This document shows positions 53,351 through 63,157 of a stretch of 64,000 nucleotides of DNA, piece after piece; the stretch's first letter is position 1; each line of letters opens with the position of its first letter. Position numbers and translations under genes: made by a program. Source of the DNA: CAWCUZ01 sp963798795 (lineage in GTDB: Bacteria > Acidobacteriota > Vicinamibacteria > Vicinamibacterales > SCN-69-37); contig CAWCUZ010000012.1 of assembly GCA_963798795.1 (NCBI GenBank), positions 40,503 to 104,502 of the forward strand, given 5' to 3'. The notes beneath the pieces are model-generated. The model ran no database searches and had not been told where the DNA came from. It saw only the letters and a program-made list of their open reading frames with translations.

Positions 53351-56300
53351 TCAGACCGCCATCCACCGAATGTGCCCATCCGCGGTGAACAGCAGTCCGC
53401 ATCGAAGCGTTCGTCCGGACGCGAGTCCGGCGTCGCGCAACACGCGCCCGGTACTCCTGCACCTGGATCGCGTACGCCGGATATGTCTCCTCCGCCGGGC
53501 CGACCGGTGGAACGTCTGTCTTGAAATCGAGGATGTCCATCTGGCCCGCGGTGAGGCGGACGAAGTCCACGTAGCCCGACAGCAGCGTGCCGCCTGCTTG
53601 CGGAGCTGCGATCGGATACTCCACTTCAAGGGCGGCGCCTGACTCTGCTGCGAGTCCAGCGAGACGAATGGCTTCAAGTCCACGCACGACATCAGCAGTG
53701 GCCCCGTCAAGATGCTCATCGAGGCCAGTACGTCGCGCTGCCACAGCAACAGCGTGAGCTGGTGACATCGCAGGCGCCCGTAACACCGACGCAAGAGCCA
53801 AGTGGACCGTCTCGCCGAATGCGGTGCCAAATCGCCCATCGTCCAGACCACGGGGCTCGCTCGCGCGTTGCGCCTCGCCCGTAACGGTTGTCGGACGAAA
53901 TCTCGGTCGAGCGGCGTCGGTCGCCTTAGGCAGCCACCAGCTTGTCGTCGCGGCATCGAGCACGTTGCCGTCGGCGACCGATTCGCCAGCGACCGTCTCA
54001 CGATGAGCCCACGGAGGTTCCGCTTGCCCCTCCACGTATGGCTGAACCGAAACAACCGTACCGACTTGCCAGGTCCTCAGGCAGCAACGTCAGCAAATCG
54101 CCACACACGTGCTTGCCCGCCGTCGCTTCACCCGCGTGCGGCACGATAAATAAGTCGCGCGCGCGCGTGGCGGCAACGTACACAACGCGTCGACGCTCAT
54201 TCTTGAGGTACTGCGTCTCGGTCTGCTTAATCGCCAAACCCGCTGGCTCTTCCCAGGCAAAACCATCGAGATCGATCATCCAGCCCTGACCATTCGCATG
54301 CACGCGCCACGGTGCCGGCTGGATGCGATCCAGCCACTGGCCCTTCCCGTCCCAAATGGCAACGACGGGAAACTCAAGGCCCTTGGCCTGATGGACGGTG
54401 AACACCTGCACGGCATCGTTCGTCACTGGCGAAGGGGGATCGAGTTGAATTGGCTCGGCAACCCACTCGCGCATCCGTGCGGTGGCTGCGTCGTAGTCGA
54501 GCCCATTGGCGGCGGCGAGCGTGTCGAGAACCAGGCACAATTCGCGAAGTCTCAATAACCGCTGAGTACCGTTCGGTCCAAGGGCGACGAGTCGTCCGAG
54601 CGAAGTCCGATCGATCAAGTCCCGCGCGGTCGCGCCGGGCAAGCGATCGAACCGGCGGCGACGCAGATCCTGGACAAGTTCACGGGCCTCACGCGCACGC
54701 AAGATGCCGGGATCTGCTTCGTTCGCGGCACCGTCAGTCACGTCAGCGAACCGCTCACGCGCCAAATCAAGCAGGTCAGCCGCAAAGAAGGGCGGCCGGC
54801 AGCAGCGCGGCCATCGCCACTCCATCATCGCGGTCAGCAATCGCCCGAAGGCCAAGCAGGAACTGCTGATGGAGCTCGTCCTCGAGGAACAAGCGACCGC
54901 CTCGAGACGCGTACGGGATGTCCTCCTGATCGAGCTCACGGAAGAGCAAGGACAACCGCCATGTGGAGATGGCGAGCACCGCGATGTCTCCGTAGCGTAT
55001 GCGCCGCGGCACTCGGTCTAGGGGATCGAAATTCGCACGTCGCTCGACTCGACGAGCCACCGGAGGTACCGTGCGAGCGCACGTCCCTCGAGGGCCCGAT
55101 ACTCATCGACCTTGTGCTTGCCGCCGTCGGCGAAGTCAAAGGGCAGGACATGCACGGACGCCGAGGCGTCCGCCTGTCGGCCGGCAATCAGAGACTGATG
55201 AAATACACGGCCGTCAGCAGAATCGAACGGTCGGCCGTCTGGGGACACGCCGAGAACACGCTCAAAGCGGTCGTTCAGCCAGTCAATCAGCGTGGGGACA
55301 CTTCGAAAGTTCGAAGTAAGAGTGACCGCCAAGTGCTCCTGACGCGACACAACGCCGCGCACCATCTCGTACACAGCAACATCCGCCCGGCGAAAGCGAT
55401 AGATCGACTGCTTGGGGTCGCCGACGATGGTCAGCTTGCCGTCCTGAAGAACCACATCTTGCCAATGCTGCGCGACCGGTTCGCGCTCGCAGAGGTAAAG
55501 AACGATCTCGGCCTGCAAGGGATCCGTGTCTTGGAATTCGTCGACAAACACGTGGTCGAACAACTGTTGGAAGTCGCGACGAACCTCGACGTTCAGAACC
55601 AGGAGATCGCGCAGCTTGATGAGCAGATCGAGTTCATCGAGCTGGCGTCTTCGTGCTTTGACACGTTCATAGAGTGCAACGACGACCGGAAAGAGCCGAA
55701 CCAACCGCGTCGCGAGCCATCGGCTGGCCGGCGCCAGCAAGGCGTCACGAGAGGAGTCTTCCACTGCTTCCACGCATTGAACGCATCGGCGTCATTGCCA
55801 AATCCTCGCTTCTTCGTCTCGTCAGTGGGCTTCGAAGCGACCAGCCGCCGCAGCTCTCGAAGGATGACGACAGGTTGCGCCTCGTCGCGCAGCTCACTCA
55901 GCGTTTGCACGACCCGGGCAAACCACTCGAGGCCAGGCGCACCCGCAAGCGGAAGCCCCTGACATAGCTGGAGAACTCCACCTGCCTCTGCCCGAAACCT
56001 CGCCACGTCGAACTCGTCCGATGGCACATCAGGCGGAGGTGTATCACGATGCTGAATGAATCCCGACACCAGACCATCCAGGCCGTAGGTACGTGAGCCA
56101 TTCGCCCTCGCGTGATTCCGCTCGAACACCAACGTCGAGCGCATCCAGAACGGTCTGGGTCGCTCCTCTGCGCGGGCAGACGTTTCGGATCCGAGCAGCT
56201 CAGCCGCCAACGTGCCGCTCTGCACCGCGTGCATAAGGACGTCAAACGTCTCACGAGCAAGGTCGTCAGCGTTCTCCGCGATTTCGTACGAAGGGCTAAG

Positions 56301-56694
56301 TGCCGCCTCGACGGGCCTCAGACGCAGCAAACGATCAGCCGACACTGTGGATCGTGCCAACGTACGCGGTATCGAGCCCGGCCAGGGCCTCGCGGAGATG
56401 GTGCGCGCGCGAGACGTGCGGATCTGCCGACGCCAGCGCCTCGAGCAGCCGTTCGCGGATTCGGAGCCGCAGCTCTCCCGCGGCCTTTCGCGTAAACGTG
56501 ATCGCTGCGATTCGTCTGATCGGAACGGCGGCAGTAGCGTTCGTCGGCGCCACCATCTCCACAAATCGCTCGACAAGCGTGGTGGTTTTCCCAGTTCCCG
56601 CACCTGCGTCGATGAGGACGTTCCGCGTACGCTCGTTGACGGCGGCCTGACGCGCCGCTTCGTCTGCAGGTGGAGTACGTTGTTCTCCCGACAC
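53351..56694 (-). CDS. addA: AddA-type helicase-nuclease (UvrD/RecB-like), several frameshifts
   Basis: About 1114 codons. Starts MSGEQRTPPADE (GTG at 56694). Helicase motifs appear in order: Walker A DAGAGTGKTTTL, motif II FVDEFQDTDPLQ, motif III GDPKQSIYRFRRAD, then FTVHQAKGLEFPVV and motif VI VYVAATRARDLF. The C-terminal PD-(D/E)XK nuclease has GYVDFVRL and DILDFKTD, with QVQEYG after. Breaks are inferred near 56350, 55770, 55024 (GATC), 54805, 54058 (GTAC) and 53452 (GTAC). With AddB it should resect double-strand breaks and degrade foreign linear DNA. Confidence 0.85.
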
Positions 56695-56695
56695 G

Positions 56696-59600
56696 TCAGT
56701 TCTCCTCGGAACCGGCCGCCGCCGTGAGTTTCAACATGGCGAAAGCTCGTAGTGGACGCACCGCAGCCTCGTCAGTTGTGCCTGTGCCTTCGGAAACGAC
56801 ACCCCTGAGCAGAAACTCTGCCCGATGATTTGCTCGCTCGCCGCAAACCGGACGGAAGGCACAGGTACCGACAGTCGTCGCGATCGGGTGTCCGAGGGAA
56901 GAGCCGCGCCGTAATCAGGTCACCGGCCACATCTAACCAGTTGCGCGCCGCGGGCTCGAGGGCCTGATGAAAGTCGTTCCGGGTACGAGCGCTCGTCTGA
57001 TCGTCCCCTGCTCAGATACACGTACGCGGCTGCGAGGTCTGGCGGGGTTTCCCACTCAGCCGCGTGAGCGCGAGCGACCATCCCATAGATTGCGATCTGA
57101 AGATCGATCGCTGAAGTCGGGCCAGCCTCTCGGCCCACACGCAAATGCGGGCGCCCCGTCTTGAGATCACGGACGAGGGTAATGTGGCCATCCGTGTCGA
57201 TTCGATTGATTCGACCGCGAACGAACAGCCTGGCATCTCCAATCGAAAGCGGCAGCGCAACGGGTGCTTCACTTCCGAACGGCCGCTCGACGGCAACAAA
57301 GCGTCGGCCAGACGCCGCGAGCGGCCAGTCATAGCGAATGAGATCGTGAACATCGCGACGCAGGCGACTGTGCTGTTGGGCGCGAACGGCGCCGCCGGCG
57401 AGCGGGTACTGCCGCAAGAACGCCTCAAACGTGCGCGCCAACGATGACATCCGCTCGACTCAGCCAATCCTCGAATCGATCCTTCCCCCTCACAGAATGG
57501 GACACCCCAAGCTCGGTAGAACTCGGCCACTGTCTCGTGAAACAGGCTGCCATAGAAGGGCTGGCCGATTTCCCGCTGCGGTGGGGCCGCGGCCGGTTCA
57601 TCGAAACCAAGGACGTGTTCCAGGAGAAACGAGTGAGGACAATTCAGCAACGCCTCAAGCCTTGACGGCGAGATCGGTCGCTCGGGCGTGAGACCTGGCA
57701 TCGCTATCTCGAGAGCGCCGGCACCAAGCAGTCCATCCATGGCGCCCGGCTGTGTCGCCTCGCATCATGCTCGCCGCCCGGTCCAGATCCAGACAGGACC
57801 GCGCATGCCGAATCAAGGGCGGCGACCACTGTCGTCTCGAAATGCCGTCCTGCCACGCGGCCTCGCCGAGTGGATGCTCTTGAAGGAACGCCGCATGGAC
57901 ATGTCGCGCGGGTACAAAGTAATCGCGCTCGAGTGCGACCGTATCGGGAATAGCAGCGCCGCGTAGTCCGGTCGACCGTTGGGCCGGGCCAACGCGGCGG
58001 CTGCTTCGAGCATAACTGACGATGCCTCCCGCTCGGAGCGCATGGAATCCAGACGCGGCATCGACAGAGCGACGGATGTCGAGGCGTTGCGGACAGCGGA
58101 ATCGAGCGCGTGGAGTTGGGTGAGAGCGCGGTCGCTGCGCTGTCGGCACGGCCATGTCTCGGAGAGGCCTGGGTCAGCGTGTCGCGAATGCCGTCGGGGA
58201 GGACCGGATCCTCGCGGACCACCGAAGGCAGGTGGCCTTCTGAGAGGCCAACGACGCGAACCGAGCCGAAGCGCCATGCCGATAGCGCCAGCAATCGTGC
58301 CGATGTAGACGGCGGGCTCGCCGAAACGGCCATTGTGAACACGACTCGACGTGATCACCTGTTCAATTGTGGCGAGTGCGTCAAGACCAGCAAGCGCACG
58401 GCAAGCACTATCGGCGACGAGCGGCGCGAGACTTGCCTCAAGAAGTCCGGTTAGGTCTGGGCCCGAGCCGGGCTGCAGGACGTAATCGGCAATGAACCCG
58501 CGCATCGCCGGCCAGAGGACGTCGAGCGTGCGCGCCTTCGACGATGAGCCGCGAGAGATCCACAAGAGCGTCAAGAGCTGGACGAATCGCACGCAAGTCT
58601 CGGAGACGTCGTTCAATGTCGCGTGCAAGGCGACCATCGGCGATGTCGGTGTCCGCGGCGAGGGCCGCGAGCTCGCTCGGCGAGTTCGACTTCTCGCTGC
58701 GCTGGCGCGCGCTGACCATTCCAGAGCTCCGGCTGGATATGCAGCGTTTCCACCCACCGTGCCGAGAGACCACGTCAGATCCATCGCCGCGCCGCGAGAT
58801 AGGTGGCGCGTGTGGTCCACCGTCCGGAGCACGGGCAAGACATCGCTCAGGCGATCAGCTGAAAGATGTGCGGCCAGTGCGCGTACAACCGCTAGCCCTC
58901 GCGCGCCCGTCGCGGTGCTCACGAGCGGTAGACCACCCTCGACAAAGACCGGCAGAGTGCCATCGCCCGGCCACGGCAATCGCGCCAGGCGTTCTGCAAT
59001 GAGGCTGCGAACGGATCGCGATCCGGCGCAAGGACGGCAATGTCTTCGAGAGCGACGCCGGCGGAGATCTGCCGTGCGACCCAAGTGACACGTGGCGTCC
59101 AGCTCCGACTCAATCCCAGCGTGCTCTTCGATAGCGACCGTGCCGTCCTGGCCCGTCACTCCTCGGCCGAGCGGCGTCTGCCAGCACAAACGGCGGTTCA
59201 AAGAGAAACGACGCGAGCACATTTCGTCTCCGTGCCGCCGCTCTTCGGTGCGACCGATGCAACGAGAGCGTCGGCCGCGTCCGGGCCGAACAGCCTGCGC
59301 ACGCGACTCACGTACGACTCCCGGACAGGCCTCGCGGCAGCAACCGCAAACGTTACGCGTGGGATCGAGCGGAAGAGCCGCGCCTGCACAGCACTCGTGT
59401 CGCTCGCTGCAAAGGCGAGGGTCGGTCCGTCAAACGGCCACGCACCGGGCAATCCCTCCAGCAAGCGCGCGGCCTCGAGCGTGACTCGCGACATCGTCCA
59501 CGAAGTGTCAGCCGACTCATCGAGCAGCCGCCACAGAAGGCCAAATCTGCAAGCCGGTCGGAGGTCGAATGAACCTCAAGGTCGCTGGGTCGAAGGCCAG

Positions 59601-59981
59601 CGGCCTCGAGGTCGCCAATCGTGTCAGCGATGGCTTCGTCCCAGCCTGGGGAATCGCGCAGAAGCCCAATCGGAAAATGTCTCAGCGCGATCGACAAGCG
59701 AAGCAACAGCGCCGAGTCGCGACTCGCCGCAGAAGGTCTTCGCCAACCGTGAACTCGACGTCGGCAGCCCGCAGCACTTCGACAGCGGCGAACGGCGTCG
59801 GCACAATCCGCGTGCCGATGAGTGCGGCGGCGTGGCCGGCTCTGACGAGTTCGCGACGGAGGACGTGGGCGGAGCGCTCATGAGGTACGAGCGCCGTGCG
59901 ACGAGGCAAGGGGCCGGATGCCGGCTGATTCGCCACGGCGTCCGCCCAGTCCCGAACGGTCCAGAGAATGTGCACGCTCAC
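56696..59981 (-). CDS. addB: AddB-type helicase-nuclease subunit, several frameshifts
   Basis: About 1095 codons, GTG start at 59981 (MSVHILWTVRDWADA). The C-terminal PD-(D/E)XK nuclease starts SPSRLEALLNCPHSFLLEHV, has GRINRIDTDGHITLVRDLKT and ends with the Cys cluster DCRYCAFRPVC; the lone Cys in NCPHSF and the three here match the iron-sulfur cluster of AddB nucleases. Breaks beside GTAC are at 56865-56868 and 56983-56986; others are near 59700, 59530 and 59230. The stop at 56696 is two bases before the AddA start, so this is an addBA operon. Confidence 0.8.
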
Positions 59982-60259
59982 AGTGACCCGCGAGCATCCT
60001 ACTCCCTAGCGGTGACAGGGAGGGTCACATGGAAGCGGCGCCGCCTCGGGTCGAGTTCGTCGACGCCAGATCTCCATTGGACGCTCGCGAGAGTCCTCTG
60101 ACCTTGATTGCTGACGAGGTGCCCGCCAAATGCCCCGCTTCCGCGAACCATGCGAGAGAAACAGATTCGAGATACGCCTCAGACCGTCTCAATCCGTCAT
60201 CGCTCGCAAATTAACGTCCACATTTTCGGATTTTCACATCTGGTATCATCAGGGCGTCC
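59982..60259. other. Divergent intergenic region between addBA and the vsr-methyltransferase operon
   Basis: No gene is visible. The AddB side has TAGGAT about 14 bases before the GTG. The other side has TATCAT at 60244-60249, ten bases before an ATG at 60260, inside the only AT-rich patch (about 60195-60250). These are candidate promoters for the two operons. Confidence 0.4.
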
Positions 60260-60491
60260 ATGTCACGATCGACGGGAAGACCGTCTCTCGACGATGGGCG
60301 AGGCTCTGCGCGCAGCTTCGATCAGTCGCGCAACGTTCTTCCGCTGGGTGAAAGACGGCCTGATTCAGAGCACAGAGTTCCGCAATGGAAACGTTCGCCA
60401 TCCGTGCTTCAAGCCGCGACGGAGGTTGAAGACCTCAAGCGTTGCACATCAACTGATCGCTGCGCCGCAATTGCGGATGCCGCTTGGGTAG
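60260..60491 (+). CDS. Small helix-turn-helix protein (MerR/excisionase-like)
   Basis: 65-77 residues. The clear part is MGEALRAASISRATFFRWVK then DGLIQ (ATG at 60294), a helix-turn-helix like those of excisionases and MerR-type proteins. The ATG at 60260, ten bases after TATCAT, may be the true start if one base is removed near 60287, giving MSRSTGRP before the helix. It precedes vsr and the methyltransferase on the same strand by a few bases, so it probably controls the restriction-modification genes. Confidence 0.55.
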
Positions 60492-60496
60492 CTCTG

Positions 60497-60910
60497 ATGG
60501 CAGACACGTTTTCCGAAACAGAAGCGCAGCTGGGTGATGGCGCGGATTACCGGCAAAGACACTGCACCGGAGATCGCTGTGCGTCGGTTCCTGCATGCCC
60601 ACGGCTTTCGGTTCCGTGTTCACCGAAAGGACCTGCCCGGCTGTCCCAAGACATCGTTTTGCCGAAACATCGCACAGCGGTTCTTGTTCACGGTTGCTTC
60701 TGGCACGGCCACACGTGCAAGGATGGCCGGCGCCCTCGCAGCAATGGGGCGTATTGGAATGCGAAGCTCGCGCGAAATGCGAAACGCGACGCGCGCAACT
60801 CCCACCGGCTCGCGTGCACTGGGTTGGAAGCCGATTTCGTATGGGGATGTCAGGCGCAGGACGAACGGCGGCTTGAGCGGCGAGTGCTCGTTGCTTCGGA
60901 GTCACGCTGA
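60497..60910 (+). CDS. vsr: Very short patch repair endonuclease (Vsr), frameshifted
   Basis: About 137 residues. MADTFSETE opens it; a shift near 60531 leads to MARITGKDTAPEIAVRRFLH and FRFRVHRKDLPGCP; a second near 60648 leads to DIVLPKHRTAVLVHGCFWHG, HTCKDGRRPRSN and YWNAKLARNAKRDARN. The zinc and catalytic residues (FVHGCFWHGH-type and the Asp in P-D-I-V) match Vsr. The enzyme nicks T:G mismatches made by deamination of 5-methylcytosine, so its place directly before a cytosine methyltransferase (TGATG overlap) fits. Confidence 0.88.
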   Translation: MADTFSETEAQLGDGADYRQRHCTGDRCASVPACPRLSVPCSPKGPARLSQDIVLPKHRTAVLVHGCFWHGHTCKDGRRPRSNGAYWNAKLARNAKRDARNSHRLACTGLEADFVWGCQAQDERRLERRVLVASESR

Positions 60911-61892
60911 TGCCATCGCCCACCTCGCTTCGTTCTTCTCTGGAATCGGCGGGTTCAGAATCTCGGCTTCGAACGTGCTGGGTTTAGGGTCGTGCTTCAA
61001 TGTGAGATCGAGAGGTTTATTGCAACACGATTCTTCACGGAATCACTTCGCCCAAGGTGAAGCGATTCGCTGATACAAAGAGGTCCAACATGCAGATGCC
61101 TCCTGTTTAGATGTCTGGGCGGGAGGATTCCCCGTGCCAAGACGTCTCAGTTGCGCGAATGGGGCCGCGAGCTGGGCTTAAAAGGGAAGAATCTGGACTG
61201 TTTATGACTTTGCTCGACTTCTTGAAGGAGGTCGCCCCAGAGTTTTCGTCATCGAGAATGTTCCAGGCTTGCTCTCTTCCCACGGCGGGAGAGACTTCGA
61301 AATCGTTGTTCGAACGCTGGCCGACCTCGGGTATGGCGTGGGATGGCGTGTGCTTAACAGCCGCTACTTCGGAGTGCCCCAATCGCGCCAAAGAGTCTAT
61401 GTTGTTGGCTGCCATCGAGACGGGCAGGGTCCAGCAAAGATACTTTTTGAGTCCGAACGCAGCGAAGGGTATGCTGCGTCGAGCAAATCGAATGGGACGG
61501 CCCCTCTTTCCCCTTTTAAGGCGAGCTTTGGAGATCCTCGCCGAGGACCGATAGTTCCCGGCATCGCTTATTGCCTCTACGCTTGCTCCGCGCGGCACAC
61601 CGGGACCGATTGGAGCCGCACCTATGTCACCTATCCAGCTGGAAGAATCCGAAGACTGCTGCCGATCGAGTGCGAGCGTGTCCAGGGATTCCCAGAGGAT
61701 TGGACGCTGGTGCCGTCAAATAACGGCTACGGAGATCCGGACAAAGTCGATTCGTTGCGATACAGCGCCCTAGGGAACGCAGTCACGGTCCCTGTCGCAG
61801 AGTGGCTCGCGGGAAGGATCAAGAAATATCTTGCGAAGCCACCCAGCAAATCCGTGCGCCGCGCCGACGCCTCACGAAGCATCGCCCCGTAG
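60910..61892 (+). CDS. DNA (cytosine-5)-methyltransferase, several frameshifts
   Basis: About 325 residues. Motif I is HLASFFSGIGGF, after a one-base loss near the start (MPSP-HLAS). Later parts read NLGFERAGFRVVLQCEIERF, FPCQDVSVA with the catalytic Cys (PCQ), FVIENVPGLL (ENV motif), GYGVGWRVLNSRYFGVPQSR, and near the C-terminus RRLLPIECERVQGFPEDW and YSALGNAVTVPVAEWLAGRI. Breaks lie at about 60920, 60960, 61022, 61078 and 61190-61270. The ATG shares its A with the vsr stop. It modifies host DNA, probably protecting it from the convergent HNH nuclease; the target sequence is unknown. Confidence 0.88.
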
Positions 61893-61998
61893 CTTTTCGG
61901 CAAACAGCTTCAAGAACTGCGGTCGCGGGCGCTCCGAGGTCATCTTCGGCAATCGGTCTGGCGTGATCGGCCCTGCGTGGTCCAACAGCTCATCGACG

Positions 61999-63070
61999 CT
62001 AAAGGTCGGACACTTGATCCCTCAGGGTCGTTACGACGTCCTCTGGGACTTCAATCGAATACTGGGTGCCATCCCATTGGATCATAATTAGGCCTTCGTC
62101 GAATGCCCAATGGTGATGCTTACAGAGGCAGACGCCGTTGGATACTTCGTCCAAGTCGTAGCTTGCCCATGGCAAGATGTGAGCCGCGTCAACACCCGCC
62201 ACAGAATTGAACGTCGTGGGAGGGAGATAAAGGCCGCAGACGATGCAGGTCGAGTTGTAGGCCCTACGCACGTCCTGTCGGAACCTCGCACTCTTCGCGC
62301 CGCGATAGCTGGCCCACCGTTTCCAGTCCTTGATGACCCGTTCGCGTATCACAACTTCTTCTGGCGGGACATCATCGACTGGTCGAGGCTGTTCTGGCGG
62401 ATCTTCTGACCATTCGAGCGATCTCAAGAGATCAGGAACAACGTCTTCCGATCGAGTGCGATATTCAACGCCGAACTCGTCGCGCGCCTCCGTAACGATT
62501 TCCTGCAGGTCGGCGACAATCTTCTCGGCTTCGACTGGAATCGCCTCGCCGGAGGCACTCAGGTCACGGTGTCGCTCAATCAACACCTGAACGTTGTCGG
62601 GAAACTTCTCTGCGCTATCCCAGACTCGGCGCACTTGAGCGAGACGGCCGGCCAGATTCAATTCATCAGCGGCGTAGCTCGCATTTCGCAGCGCCAGGTC
62701 GCCGACGGCGAGTCGAGCCTCAGTCGCCTTCAGGTGCGCGTGTTCAAGCTGGATGTGTTCTATCGAGGTACTGGTCGGTCCGCATGACCGGATGACCCCG
62801 TCCCCAGTTCACATCTTCTCTGACGGGATGCGGCATAAGCAGTAGTGCCGCCACCTGACGATGCGGATGAATCGTCTTCCTCGTAACCCGTCGAATCCGG
62901 AACTTGCCGCCTTGATGGCGCAGAATCGCGTTCGTGTCTACGACTGTTCCCGCACCGAAATCCAAAATCAATCGGTGCTCGAGCAGATCAGTCGGTGTCA
63001 CACCCTCTTGGGTGTTCTCGCTGATTTCGTATTCGCCACGACCACCGCTTGAGCGGCGAGATATGCGCAT
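61999..63070 (-). CDS. HNH endonuclease (probable restriction enzyme), one frameshift
   Basis: About 356 residues, ATG at 63070. The N-terminus (MRISRRSSGGRGEYEISE, then PTDLLEHRLILDFGAG) is a distinct ~110-residue domain. After DQY, one C inserted beside the GTAC at 62768-62771 breaks the frame; correction gives SIEHIQLEHAHLKATEARLA and a coiled-coil region, then the HNH domain: STCIVCGLYLPP, VDAAHILPWASYD and GVCLCKHHHWAFDEGL. It lies convergent to the methyltransferase gene and 87 bp after the helicase. Pairing with a cytosine methyltransferase and Vsr suggests a type II-like restriction enzyme; that role is inferred. Confidence 0.82.
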
Positions 63071-63157
63071 GGCCCGCTACGGAAGGCGAGTCATCTTATC
63101 AGTGGCGTGCAGATGAACCAACTGCCCTCGAAGACGCGTGCGCGCCCCCACCATGAC

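Noticed and set aside
60029..60214. Small open frame upstream of the HTH gene
   Set aside because: It covers the divergent promoter region, has no ribosome binding site and no protein-like pattern.
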